Assembly (NCBI GenBank): GCA_037044905.1
Contig: JBAOKB010000037.1
Location: forward strand, 434,001-498,000
Length of the DNA: 64,000 nucleotides
Direction: 5' to 3'
Origin: Hortaea werneckii
Taxonomy: Eukaryota; Ascomycota; Dothideomycetes; Mycosphaerellales; Teratosphaeriaceae
Position numbers and translations under genes: made by a program. The notes under the pieces were generated by a model, which was not told the origin of the DNA, made no database searches, and saw only the letters and a program-made list of their open reading frames with translations. Numbering within the stretch: the stretch's first letter is position 1; every line of letters begins with the position of its first letter. Below, in pieces: positions 20,567 through 32,360 of the stretch.

Positions 20567-22553
20567 TTACGCCTCCTCTTCATCGACGGTCTTCTTTCCG
20601 GTCTTGGATGCTCCATCGGACAGCTTGCCGCCCGAGCCTTCTTTGGCTTTGACAGATCGCCATTCCAGGCTGAAGGCTCCCAGGGCGGCAAGACATGCCA
20701 TCGCAGTCGCCACGATGAATACCTGACGAAGTGCCGAGTTGTACGCGACTAACACCCCTTGAAGATCATGCGCAGGGACGATCCGCCTTAGCTCGGTCGC
20801 TCCGGTATTGAGAATGCGTTCGGGACTCAGATTCAGGCACCAAGTCTTACGATGCCACTCACCAATTTTGAATCAAGCACGTTCTGGCCAACGCTGACGA
20901 AGATGGCACCACCAAGCTGCTGCGCAAAGAAAAGCAGAGCTACGCCCGTCGGAACGTCTTGTTTTCGTAGCACAGTTTGCGCAGCAATCGTCGCTTGCTG
21001 CATCCCGAGGCCAACACCGAATCCGAATAGAACTTGAAAGCCGATCCACTTCGGGCTACCTGTATGTACAGTCCAGGTGCTTATACTAATGCAGTGCGTC
21101 AGTACAAGTGGAAATTCCATCGCGTCTATCGTCGATAGCTGGGTGTATACTTATAGACCAGCACCGATTGGCATGATGACGGCCGAAGCCACTGCAAATG
21201 GGGTGTAGTAACCAATCCGTCCGACTGCCTGGCCTGCTAGGATAGATGCGACGACCAGAGATAGGACCAGCGGTATCGTATTAATCCCGGAATCGACCGC
21301 GGAAGTACCCTTGATAGCCTGGAACCATGTCGGAACCCAGTAAACGAGGGCCAACATCGCTGATGAGAAGCAGAAGTTGAACACAATGCCCGCGATGATG
21401 CTTCGATTGCTGACAACGCTCAAGGGCAAGGTCGCTATTGACTGCATCAGGCACTGCACCAGGATGAAAGCCAGGAACAGAACACCAAAAACAACCAGGA
21501 GAGCTTTTATCCGTCCATCGCTCCAGGAGTATGTGCTACCGCCCCACTGCAAAGCCAGGAGTAAGCAAATCACACTCGGAACCAGGAAGAGTTCGCCGAG
21601 CAAGTCAAGTCTGGTGACCTTTTGCTTGAAAGTAAGGCCCTGGAACTGGGGAGGTGCTGGCTTGAGGATCAGGAGGATGATTATTATCGCCAATCCGCCG
21701 ATAGGCAAGTTGACTGTACAAAGTCAACATGGTTTCTCGTTCGTTGGAATTTAGGCGCTTACTGTAAAAACACCACCTCCAATTGACTTTCGTCGTAAAA
21801 GCTCCTCCAAGGAGCGAACCTATCACGCTCGCAAGCCCCTGTCTGACATCAGCTTGGGCAAGGCGACAAGAGAATATGCTAATGGCTTGCTCGCAGCTTC
21901 CACTCCTCCACGTGACAAATTGCAAAACACTTACAAAGACTGCACCGAACAGGCCCTGGTACTTTGGCCTCTTTGCCAAAGGGATAATCGAGAGCATCAG
22001 AATGATGCCGCCGGACGTGATGCCCGCCGAGCTCATCCCCGCGATGGCCCTGCCGACGATAAACGCAACGGAGTTGGGAGCCGCTCCACAGATTGCAGAG
22101 CCGACTTCGAACAAGCCTATAAGTATGAGGAAGACGTATTTCGGGGTATAGAAGGTATAAATCCTCCCGAAAAGTAGCTGGAAGCAACTGGCCGTCAACA
22201 TGTATGCTGAGCCGTACCAGCCGATATCTTGCAAGGAATCGAATTCGTTGGTGATGGCTGGGATTGCGGTCGCGACGATGGTTCGGTCCTAGGGTGGAGT
22301 TAGATTGAGCATGCTGATATTAGACTGGAGACCTTACTAAAGCGTTCAAGAAAAGGGCAAGCAATATAGCGATCATGACTAAAACGACTTCCCTCATTGG
22401 AGGGTACTCGTTCGGTGCACCTGGGCCAGTTGGGGCCGCGGATCGTTCATCTTTCGACGCTGGAATGCCGCTTTGATCATGGGTCTCGCTCGATGCTTGA
22501 CTAGAGTGCATGTCGACCGGACTATGGCGGCTTGTTGCCGAAGAGCCAGACAT
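20567..22553 (-). CDS. MFS multidrug/toxin-type exporter (DHA2-like, 14 TM)
   Basis: Proton-coupled drug or metabolite exporter of the plasma membrane. Exons 22553-22338, 22288-21935, 21838-21763, 21713-21155 and 21085-20567. Key family sequences: LDRTIVATAIP (motif in TM1), DIGWYGSAYMLT, GRIYTFYTPKYVF, GRAIAGMSSAGITSGG, NWRWCFYINLPIGG (motif typical of 14-TM transporters), and QVLFGFGVGLGMQQATIAAQ. The first three introns (49, 96, 49 nt) are canonical. The fourth (21154-21086, 69 nt) is placed by protein continuity GAGL-ISTWTVHTGSPKW, but its donor reads ATAAGT instead of GTAAGT. One C is missing at 20836-20837, just after GIVRLGA; with it the frame is 574 residues, a normal length. The substrate is not predictable; no biosynthetic cluster is adjacent. 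Confidence 0.9.
20836..20837 (-). other. Frame break in MFS gene (C run)
   Basis: Coding CC; CCC continues from SGIVRLGA into LNLSPERILNTGATEL. All exons then total exactly 575 codons with the stop. Confidence 0.75.
21086..21154 (-). other. Apparent AT-AG intron
   Basis: 69-nt intron with donor ATAAGT, branch ACTGAC and acceptor TTAG. If not removed, an in-frame TAA follows GAGL directly. The donor would be perfect if its first base were G. Confidence 0.5.
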
Positions 22554-23558
22554 AGAAGCGGTTGAACGAAATGATATAGTCTGCTTCTACTTGAATAAAG
22601 TGAGGTAAAGCCGCAAGGCCAAGTTGAACGATGGTGGCCGGGCAGTACATTTCATGCAATAAAGGCAACCCTTTATACCAGCAAGAATACACTATGGCTC
22701 GAAAACTGCAATCGAATATGTGGTGTTGTTGCTGTCATCGCTCTCATGGCCGTGTCTCGGGTCCTGAATGATGCTCGGCCGAAATTCCCAAGCATCTGAT
22801 TGGTCGATGATCCTTTGCCCTCACGCAATGGGTTACAAACAAGCTTTAGATACAGGAGCCTTCAGCTACGGCACAAAAGGTTTGTGTCGGAACTTGGGTC
22901 CTTGAGTTGTTGGTTCGGCCGAGACACGCGATGGATGTTGATCGCGGCCCGATGGGCAAAGTGGGAATTGTTCTTGCTGATGCGGCCAAGGTGCTGGTTT
23001 CAAAGACAAGCGCATTGCAGCAAGCAATCATGTAGTCGTTTCTATAAAGACCCAACAAGGGGCTGCTTGGATCCGCGTGAGATGAGCGATAGTGCAGCAT
23101 CTTGCAAGGTCTCTCCAGCATTCCTCTGTAGCCCGAGCGGATCGCTAGAGAGTCAAAGACCCGCAAGAACACCCGTATGTTATTAAGTTTGGGATCCCAA
23201 GGCGAGCAGAAGCAAACTTAGTACGATCGATAAGTCATCATAACCAGGAGTGCCCTGCTGCTCGATCTTACCGAGTCGATTGGAGAATGGAAGGAATTAT
23301 AGTTCGCGTCTGAGCCTGAAACGAAGCGTTTCATAACGACCAGTCATTATCCAAGCCAGAACCAACGACACCTGGGGAAGCTATGAGTACAGACTGTAAT
23401 ATAAAACCCCACTGTATCTCCCACGGGCAATCGCCCTCCTGTGCCAAACCTCTTGCCCACCAAAACACCCGAAATGTCTGCCAAACGCCCCCCAAAAACC
23501 CCAAGCAAGTCCTGTTATTACGCCATGCGCCACGCTCTGATATACAATATTATGGAGG
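22554..23558. other. Intergenic, MFS promoter / velvet 3' side
   Basis: About 1 kb with no supportable gene; holds the MFS promoter and the 3' UTR of the velvet-domain gene. Confidence 0.6.
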
Positions 23559-24275
23559 TCATGCACGCTGCTGCCTGCGCGGTGCAGCGATGCTCCTACG
23601 CTCGATCTTGACGGGCTCACTGTCGACGGCGACAATGCTCGACCCGCCGCCCTGGCTAGCCTCGTTGGTCTTGATCAGCGTCGTACGTATTCTATAGGTG
23701 CCAGACTGCCGGATGAGCAGGCCCGGGAACGAAAAGTATCCGAGCACCAGGCGACAGGGCTGGTTGCTCGCGAGCCGCTCGGCGCATTCGTCCGGGATCG
23801 AATGGACGGAATCGAACATCTTCTGTCCGGTCATGATGCCGGCTTCGAGCGGCACGCGCTCCCCTCCCCGGCTGTCTGCTACGAGCGACGCTACGGCGAA
23901 GAGTCGGGAGGTGTCGATGTCGTCGGCGGTGATTGTGCGATCTGGCGTCGGCAGCCGCAGGCTGATCATGACAGAGCACTCTACGGTCAAGCCTAGAGCC
24001 ACGCCCCGTGGAGGCTGGCCGATGACATCCAGCTCGAATTGCGGTCGGTCTGCGCAGCTTTCTGAAGTCGAGGTGCTAGAGTGCTTTCGGCGATGGCTAG
24101 AGTCCTTCTTCGGCGATCGCTGCGAAGACTCACGTTTCGACCGATGCTTGTCCTTGTCATCGCTGTCTTTGTGTCGTCTGCCGCTGCCACGCCCTTTATC
24201 GCTCCGACATGAGCCGGCGTCTACGGCTCGAGGCCCATGGCTGTCGCGGAGGAACGATCTCTGAGTCTCGGCCAT
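23559..24275 (-). CDS. Divergent velvet-domain regulator
   Basis: Velvet factors are fungal NF-kB-fold DNA-binding proteins that couple light, development and secondary metabolism. Read from the Met at 24275 (MAETQRSFL): 238 residues, intronless. Residues about 20-75 are Ser/Lys/Arg-rich and disordered (KDKHRSKRESSQRSPKK), a likely nuclear localisation region. The velvet domain spans about 80-225: FELDVIGQPPRGVALG, SVMISLRLPTP, DTSRLFAVASLV, GQKMFDSVHSIP, CRLVLGYFSFPGLLIRQSGTYRIRTTLI, and VAVDSEPVKIERR. The 'F-F-P-x-L-x-I-x-x-x-G-x-Y-R-x-R' core is the family's most conserved part. It is clearly divergent from VeA, VelB and VosA, so I give no symbol. A longer start at 24449 is possible. It could bind partners rather than DNA. 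Confidence 0.8.
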   Translation of the reverse strand: MAETQRSFLRDSHGPRAVDAGSCRSDKGRGSGRRHKDSDDKDKHRSKRESSQRSPKKDSSHRRKHSSTSTSESCADRPQFELDVIGQPPRGVALGLTVECSVMISLRLPTPDRTITADDIDTSRLFAVASLVADSRGGERVPLEAGIMTGQKMFDSVHSIPDECAERLASNQPCRLVLGYFSFPGLLIRQSGTYRIRTTLIKTNEASQGGGSSIVAVDSEPVKIERRSIAAPRRQQRA

Positions 24276-26948
24276 CGCGGACCCTGACAGAGCTGTCGAG
24301 TTTGAAGTTGCCCGTGGGGTTAGAGTAAGGTTGACTCTGTTACAGGAGCTTGGCCGGATTGAGTTGCGGCCCGATGGGAAGTGGGTGGTGTCCAACGGTT
24401 TCGGGCAATCGTAAGTGTCAATCAAATTCTGTGCTTGTGCCAGTGACACCTAGAGGTGAAGAAGCTCCGTGCCTGTTTGTCGAGGATGGGGAGCGTTCGC
24501 CAATGAAATAGAACCATAAAAGGGTTCACCTTGAAGTCAAAGAGGAGTATACTTGGCAAGAGTTTGATTGGAGCTGAATGTTCGTTGGGCTGTGGGGTGT
24601 TATGCCCGATCTTATAGTTCGAACGAAGACAATGAGACTGGCTTAGAGTGCCCAATCTGGCAAGTCACCACTTGGTGGCATACTGCTAGAAGTTCCACAC
24701 TCGAGGATGGCAATATCTGGGTGGAACACGGGGAAGAGGATCCCGGACGGAAGCGCCATCTGCCAGGCATGCAAAGTATCTCTTTAGGCTTTCCATCATC
24801 GAATGGGATCACCAGCTAGGCGAAACGGTTGACAATGGCGTCATGCAATTGCGCAAAGTGTACCTTGGCCGCAAAGCTAGCGACTTGATGCCCTGACATT
24901 GTCTGGAAGCCCTGGCAAGTGGTTTGGAAGTATTGGTGCAACGAGCACGTGCATCGGACCGGGGTTGACGAATGATTCAGGGATTAACGTGGATCAGCCG
25001 TCCCGTTCCAAGATCTAGGTCCCTAACATGATATTAAGGTGAGCCGGTGACATGGTGCCGGGCCTGCCACTGATTACTGATTGCCGCATTCCATTCTTTC
25101 GAGTACAAGCCATGTGGTCCAATGACAGCATGCCCACAGGCAATGCTCATGCACCACTTACCCATATCTTTTGATCGATCGATGGCGATCCGATGAGCGC
25201 AGCAGACGAGGATGAGATGCAACCGCGCGAGCAGTTCAAGCCAAGATGCTGCAATGCCACAGACCGACGGTACCCGGACTTGCCGCCATGGCCAGAGTCA
25301 TTATTTGGATGGCGACAGGCATTGATTTGAGTTGCCTGCCCCCTTGGTCTATTTGCATTGGCGGAGATTCTTCGACAGGGCATGGACAGGCTCCGATTGG
25401 ACCATCTCCAACCCCGAGGCATCACACCAAGATCGCCCTTCCATGCATGCTGCAGGCCCCAATCCCTGTCGGCCTGGGTCTTAGGGCTTGCTAGGGCGTC
25501 CATGTCTCATTAATCCTGGGATGGAAATCGCACCCTCCCACTTCAGCAAGCTTTGCGATGGGACTGGCGCGTGCAGAGCGCGATCTCCCCCCTCACCAGC
25601 TCTCCTTCCTGCAAACGGTCGCGCGACACTACCCGTTTGATACCTGTCATATCTGACAGCGACAAGCATAAATTGCGCGAAGCGTATTGATAAGCGAGTG
25701 CCGCGTGCTTCTAGCTACTTCAGGACATCGTACGCTTTCAGCCGGAGTCTTTGTACCACATGGTGACATGCATGCGTGACTCCCGGAGGACGCGAATGGC
25801 AAATGCAGCTAGACCACGTTGCCGCAATATGCTGATCTTATTGCAGAGCCTAGGTGATCTCGGTGATGGGTAAAGCCTATTCTAGCCCTGTCGTATAGAA
25901 GCCTTATCTGCACGACGAGCCCCTCATCAATCCAAGGTCTCTGTTTGATTTCCAAGGTAAGACATGCGGGTCTTGCCAACAGTTGTGGCAAAGATCCGAG
26001 TTCGTGAGACATCTTCCCAGCTGTCACAGCATCAGCAGCCGCAAAGTGTCTGCAGGTGTCGGCACGCTCGATCGCAGACGCATCGCACACAGTGGCTGCT
26101 TGAAGTAGACAACCAAAGGCACGCACGATGGCGCCTTGGTTACGCGGCACAGCGCTTGATCATCCATCTCGCAGCATCTTGCAGCATTCAGCCCGATGCC
26201 GTGGCGTCGCTCCCGCCCCGCTGGTTACTGGGAGAGCCCAGCATGGTCAGCATTCCGAGATACCCAGATGAGATCGATCCGCATTCCCCGCGCTGCAACA
26301 GAGCGAATGTGCAGACAATAGGCTATGTATTCCCTTGGCGGTGGTGGAGGTACGGCCAATTGTATTGGTAGGGAAGTCGTCGTCCTGGAGGGTAATGCGC
26401 ACAAAGTACGCCATGGCGAGCCTGACGAGATAGCGCGTGCGAACACAAGGGCGCCTTTCTCGGTGCCAGCAACGCCCTGCCGCCTCGATCAATGCTATGT
26501 TTAGTTCCGTCGCGGCGTCACGGTTGAGCGCCACCTTGTCACTCCAGCGAGGATACATCGTGCCGCAGTGCTTGCAGCTGAATCTCGAATGAGATCTTTG
26601 GGCATATGGGCAAGCCATAGGCCCTTAATCGGAAGGCATTAAGTAAGGATTCGTTAGTTGAGGGCAATGATACACTAATTCTGGCCTTATTATCTATTGG
26701 CGCACGAGAAATGTCCATTCTGATCCAAAATTCGAGCCGGAATAGCTAGAAAGTGCTTGGGGGAACGCTGCGGAGATACAAGGGTGATCAAGCCATTGAC
26801 AGCCAGTAGAAACGTCAGACATGACACTCAGGGTGGTGACGAAAACATGTGTTACGTAGCTAAGGTGTCCATTGCTTTGTTGCGTGGGACACCGCGAATT
26901 TGAGCAAATTGCATCGTTCTTCACGTCCTCTTGAACATCTGTTGTCTC
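24276..26948. other. Gene-poor stretch of about 2.7 kb
   Basis: No gene can be supported. Open frames are short, overlap on both strands and lack family-like composition or splice continuity. No transposon domain, tRNA or repeat was recognised. It lies between two genes whose 5' and 3' ends face it, so it may hold a long velvet promoter or a decayed gene. Confidence 0.5.
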
Positions 26949-29900
26949 TTAATCAAGTAAGCTCTCCATCGCCTTGCTCTCGCTCTTCTTATCGGAGCTC
27001 TGTACGACGTCGGTCTGAAGCAACATTTTGTTACCAGTGCCGTCTTCCATCTTCATGCCTGCCAGCTTACCGACGAGGGCTCCACCATCCGTGTTATCAT
27101 CCTCAAGGTCTATCAGTGAATCGTTCTTCACCTTCTTGCTTTCCACCTGACTGCCCTTTTGAGGCGCTTCATGAACATTGTTTGGCAAGCCAGTGGCTTT
27201 TTTGTACTTCATAGGCTCCTCGTTGCTGAAGTTCTGCCAGCTTTTCGTATTGGCACGGCTGACACCAGCTGGGTTCCCGCTTTCGTATGCTGGCGAAGGC
27301 CGAGGTCGCGTTTTGCTAGCTTGCTCGGTCGAATCCTTACATTTCTTGCATTCACACAATTCTCCGCATTTGTTGCCACATTGGCCGTGTCCGCATGGAA
27401 GCGCCTTGGGGCAGGGTTGTTCACAGCGGATAGCGTCATGCGCGAAGGGATGACAGGTCAACTGGCATGGGTGGCCACAGGGCAGTCCAGCCTTGCACTT
27501 GAGATGACAGCCGCCCACGATCTTCTGCCAGTCATCTGGACTGCGAATCCTCGTGATCTCGTTGTGATTGCTGCAACGAACTCTGAGCTCTTCGCCTAGA
27601 CGTGAAGACTCAAAATCGGGCGCTTCTTTCTCCAAATGCTTGCCGGCCATGATTTCAATGGCCTTCATCCAGATCTTGTTCTGGGTGTAAAGCAGCTCAC
27701 CATTGCCGAAAAGGTAGAAACCGCATTGTGCTCGTGACAGGGCAACGCACACACGGTTTGCCACGTCGAGGAAGCCAATTTGACTTTTCTCGTTGGAGCG
27801 AACCAAGGAGAGGATGACAATGCGATTCTCCTCGCCCTGGTAGGAGTCAACAGTGACAACATTGAACCGCCCTGCGTTCTGTAGTGTAGCCGACTGGCGC
27901 AGCATGGACAGTATGCGCTTGCGCTGTCCATTGTAAAAGGTCAGAACTGTAATGTCTTCGGAGGACACCCCGTTGTAGTGAAGATACTCCACAAATCCTA
28001 CAATCATCTCAGCCTCCATCTGATTATAGGCAGACATATTGTCATCGCGCTGCTCCATCCACTGGTGTGTGAAGAAAAAGGAGTTGAGACCTCCCATGCC
28101 CGGGACGTTTGGGCGCTTTGCTGGGTCTCGTACCGAGTCATGGTCTGTGATGAGCTTCCCGTAGATTGGGTGAAGAATGCGGCGAATCTCTGGAATCATT
28201 CGACGTTGCTTCGATAACGTGTCGTACTCCAGCCGGTTGTTGACAAGGCGTTCAAATAGTGACACATTCAAATAATATGGCTTATCTTCATGGTCTTTGA
28301 CATGGCAGTGCGGTCGAAGCTGCTTGTGGTCGCCAACAAGGATCAGATGCTGGAGTGATGGTAGACAGGCTGCCGTGACAGGCGCCTCTAGCGTTTCGGC
28401 TGCTTCCTCGATGAGAACAACCTTTGGCTGAAGCGCGGAGAGAAGGCCACGGTACTTGCTTGCCCCTGTGGTGGTCATGCCAATGATTTTTTGCTTCTTC
28501 AGGACGACCTCATGTTCTTCCCAAAGACCAATGCGACGATCAGCGGCTTGCTTGTTGTACTCTCTTGCTTTTTCCCGGAAAGAAGCCACTATCTTCTTCT
28601 TCATCTCAGACTGGAGATATCTATAAACCGCTCCGCGATGGGCTTCAGGTATCATCCACATGTCTTGTTGCTTCAGCGCTGCAATTGCAATCTCATGGAT
28701 CCGGGCCTCCGTCATTCCAGGAGGCTTCTTGTACGTAAAGCTGTCCGCCAATGGATACGTTTCGCCGCGGAGGGTCTCGAAGTCTTCGTCATCTTTGGTT
28801 TGGTTTTCTGCCTCAATTTCCTTCAGCTGCTCGAATGCCAGATCCGCTTCTTCGTATTCGAAGCCGAAGTCCTCAGGCTGCTGCTTTACCGGGACTGGAG
28901 ACATGTTCCTGCCCATCCAAACATTGAATGGGGACACAAGAGCGCTGTTCGGATTACTGAGTTCGGCTTGCACCCACTTAGAAGCACCTTCAAACAAGGT
29001 GTCGGCTTGCTTCTTTGTGAGGAGGCCGAAACTTTCAAGCATGCGGAAATTCAGTGGCTCTTTGGACGGCTTGAGCGGCGTCATAATCAGTGCCATCTCC
29101 TTCTCCAAATCCTTCATCTTCTTGCGGGCGTTCGGCTTGAGACAGCCGGCCAGAGGAGGGGCTTCCATCTCTTGCTTGACCGCGTAGAGCGTACGCTTCT
29201 TAATGATGTCCTGATCCTTTGATCTGCCACCAAGGCGGACGAAGTCTGCTTCAAACGGAGCAATGTGCCGAAGGATTTGATCAATGGCATGATTAGTCTG
29301 GCAGGCAATGATTATGGGAGGATCATTCGCCTTGCGATTGGCAAGCATGACTTTAATAGCTTCAACGGAGACATGTGTCTTGCCCGTACCGGGTGGACCT
29401 TGAATGACAGCCAAGCGCTTTGCAAGGATGCGCCGTAGAGCGGCAAGCTGAGATGCATCCAGATCTGAGGGTGGTTGAGATGGCCATGCATTAACAATGT
29501 CGACAGCTTCATAGGTCTCGTTTTTGTTGTTACGGAGAACGCTTGTCAAGTCGTATTTTGGGGTTTCCTGAATATACACTGGCGGCGAGATATGGGTTTC
29601 AGCTTGTACGAGATGTTCTGAAAGGGGGAACCTGAAAGCCAACTGTTAGTCAAAATTTCTTCTCAATAGGTGTAGGCTGATAAAACGCCTGACGTGCGGG
29701 AAGGGGACGTGGTGAAGGCATTAATGCACTTACGGTTCCCCTTTCATCTTCTGTAAAGCAAGCAGAGTATGTCTGTCTGCCTCGTAGAAGCCCGTTCTCT
29801 CCTCAACCATGACGAACTCCGTGGCAGGATCCAATTCCATCTCCTCTGCCCGTGCAATGAACAGATCAATCTCTGGTGGATTGGAATGCAGACCATCAAG

Positions 29901-31103
29901 CGGCCGAGCAGCTACTGTAGCAACAATGGCTTTCGATCTGAACATGTCTTGCGATGGAGTCAAAACGACAAGCGAACCACTGATCAGACGCTTCGATTGC
30001 TCCCAGAGGATTTTCTTTCCGGTTCGCTTGAGGGAGAAGGTTATGCGTATTGCGAGACCGCGCGTGCTAGCGGTGAAGGCACAAACGTGAACCTGAAAGC
30101 TGGGTCAGCAGATGAAGTGACAAGAATGCACAAGATCAAGCGGGTCGAAGTCGGTCACCCAACTTACCTTCTCATAAATGCCTATCGCACCGGGCAAAGC
30201 ATTCTCGTCTGCGGAAGGGTTGGCACGGACAACGCCAACGGCGTCGCGCAAGGGCTTGACCGCATCTTCGCGAAGCAGCTCATAATGGGCGCTCAAATAC
30301 GCCTCTGCAACAATCACGTCGGCTCAGTCAACATGCACAGTACCACCTTTTGTGGGAGAGTTGAGCTTACCCTTCGACTCCCACGCACCATGACGCTTGT
30401 TGGGAACCATCTCAATGATGTCTGAAGTGCTTGACGAGTTGCCCGGTTCCTCGTCGAGCATTTCCGCTGAAGTCGGTATCTCCGGTCGGCGCGTCCAAAC
30501 GCTATCAGACGACGTCTTTGCAGCATCCATGAAGTACTCCCGGATGCGAGGGTTTAGTTGCTGCGGAAAGGCACTAAACAGTACCTCTTGGCCCCCAAAT
30601 GGGAGGTAGAAATCCCAGCGCGAAAGCGCTCTACCAGCATTTCGTTCATCACTACGAAGGCAGAGATTAGCTAGGGCTGGGAAGTCTGCAGACCTCTGCT
30701 TGATGGAGCTCTGCTGTTGTTTTCGGGCAAAGGTAGCGTGGTGTGAAGGTGAAGGCGGATGTTGAAGGAGAGGTTGTGTGGAAGTGGAAAGGTCAAGTGG
30801 ACTGACCGCTCAACAACGTGCAAACGAGGAAAGAGCGAAGCTTTCTGTTTGTTACTGCTGGACTAGTGCGGACGTACTCGCCTCCAGCAATCCAGATCGA
30901 AGGTCTGTCTGCAGACGGAAGAGAGTCTTTCCAACCTGCAATGGTGAATTTGGGTCAACTGTCCGGATGAACTGTTGTTTAGTAGCATTGGTGTTTGGTG
31001 AGCCATACACAGGTAGTTACCTTACCTTAGGTGCAAACTTGATGACTGCAGCGCGACTGCAGCAACCCGCACTTGCCCTCACCAGTTGACATGGAATTCT
31101 CAT
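26949..31103 (-). CDS. NFX1-type zinc-finger RNA helicase (ZNFX1/Hrr1-like)
   Basis: SF1 (UPF1-like) helicase with NFX1 zinc fingers; relatives include fission-yeast Hrr1 (RNAi heterochromatin) and animal ZNFX1. Six exons: 31103-31026, 30935-30878, 30685-30371, 30304-30168, 30092-29734 and 29631-26949. All introns are GT-AG and the sum is exactly 1210 codons, with no frame break. The N-terminal domain (GRALSRWDFYLPFGGQ, YELLREDAVKPLRDAV) precedes the helicase core: Walker A GPPGTGKT near residue 396, DEAA-type motif VVLIEEAAE, GDHKQLRP, QRRM, and VTVDSYQGEENRIVILSLVR. NFX1 fingers follow around residues 1025-1085 (CGHPCQLTCHP, CPKALPCGHGQCGNKCGELCECKKC). The C-terminus is disordered. The first exon (MRIPCQLVRASAG) rests only on phase and an ATG, so the 5' end is provisional. 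Known links: small-RNA and heterochromatin pathways. Confidence 0.93.
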
Positions 31104-32360
31104 GCGGGCAGTGACCTTGCAAAAGCCTACCAAATAGGAGAAGGCACGATCGACGTTTGAAGCAAGTGCGCCCCTGTTTCCCTGCCCCTGTTTTTTTTCT
31201 CTTTTTTTTTTTTTGGTGGTCCAAAGAAAAGGTAGCTCGAGGTCAGTGGCAAGGAGGTTTATTCGTCTGTCTTATCACCAAATTGTAACTCGCCATTTTA
31301 TGGATACAGATCGCCATAGCGTTCCCAACTCGCCCACGAGGACGGGAGATCAAGGCCAAGGAAGAGCTCTTCACCAAACCCGAGACTGCCATGCGATAAA
31401 TTCAACCTACCTAGGTGCCTAGCTGTTAAAGCCCCTAACAACTACTAGTTGTATTATCGCACGTTGCGAAATCCTAGTATATATTGCACTCTTCCATGCG
31501 TTGCGAAATCCTAGTATAGATTGTGCTCTTCCATGCGTCCCGTACAGTCTCACCCATCGTCTGGACAGCCTGCCTCACATCGCGATCCCTCAATATACGA
31601 CCCAAACATGTCTTTCGCAACGACTGAAGACGAAATCTCGGGTATGATGGTGAGTTTGAGGTCGAGGTTAATTTCGTGGTGGGCGACTCAAAAGGCAGTA
31701 CACATGACGGGACAAGGAGATGTTGCCCCTCGGTTGCAGCCGGGGCGGCTCTGCGGGGCGGCTGGCTGTCAATCATCCATAAGATGGAAGGCAGCACGTG
31801 GATTGCAGTTCCTTGAATCAAGGATGCCATATCAAATTCACGTTGACCAGGAATCAAGTTGGGAGTTCTGAAAATTTGAATTCTGAAGGTACATAGAGAT
31901 TCCACCAAGCAGCGTGTTCACGCCAGGAGACAAGAAAATGATCAATCGCCACATCGAGGGAGACAAGTGCGAAGGCCTGCCCCCAAGAGTGTCCTCAACG
32001 CAGATACATTGGGCCTTCTGACTTTACCCGTAGTACCATTAAACCCGCGATGCGAACATTGTCTGCCATCGAAGTAGATGTGAGGAGACTGTTGCCCTTT
32101 GCCTCAGCGGCATCTCCTGGTCCAGATGCATCTTGCCATGGCACCTGAAAACTCTTGGAAAAACAAGGACCGAATGCTGTTTTATTGTGCTCGATGGTGT
32201 AGATGCGTATAGTACAAGTTTAGCCACATTGCTGCCGTTAAGTGCTGGGCTTGTTCGGGGCTGCACAATAGATGTGGATGCCTTGGCAGCAATCTAGGCG
32301 AGCGTAGCTAAACAAAATGTGATAGTGGAAAGACAAAAGGACGATGGGCTTGAAACGCCA
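31104..32360. other. Intergenic, with poly-T tract and tandem repeat
   Basis: About 1.25 kb without a supportable gene. Contains a T-rich tract at 31191-31214 and a 37-bp tandem duplication at 31464-31537. Holds the helicase promoter and the VMA11 3' UTR. Confidence 0.6.
31464..31537. repeat. 37-bp tandem duplication
   Basis: Two adjacent 37-bp units, 31464-31500 and 31501-31537, each starting TTGCGAAATCCTAGTATA and ending CTTCCATGCG, differing at only three positions. A recent local duplication in non-coding DNA. Confidence 0.8.

Noticed and set aside
20826..20862. A 37-nt intron at the end of the MFS gene
   Set aside because: Too short and it does not restore the frame; one missing C at 20836-20837 restores it exactly.
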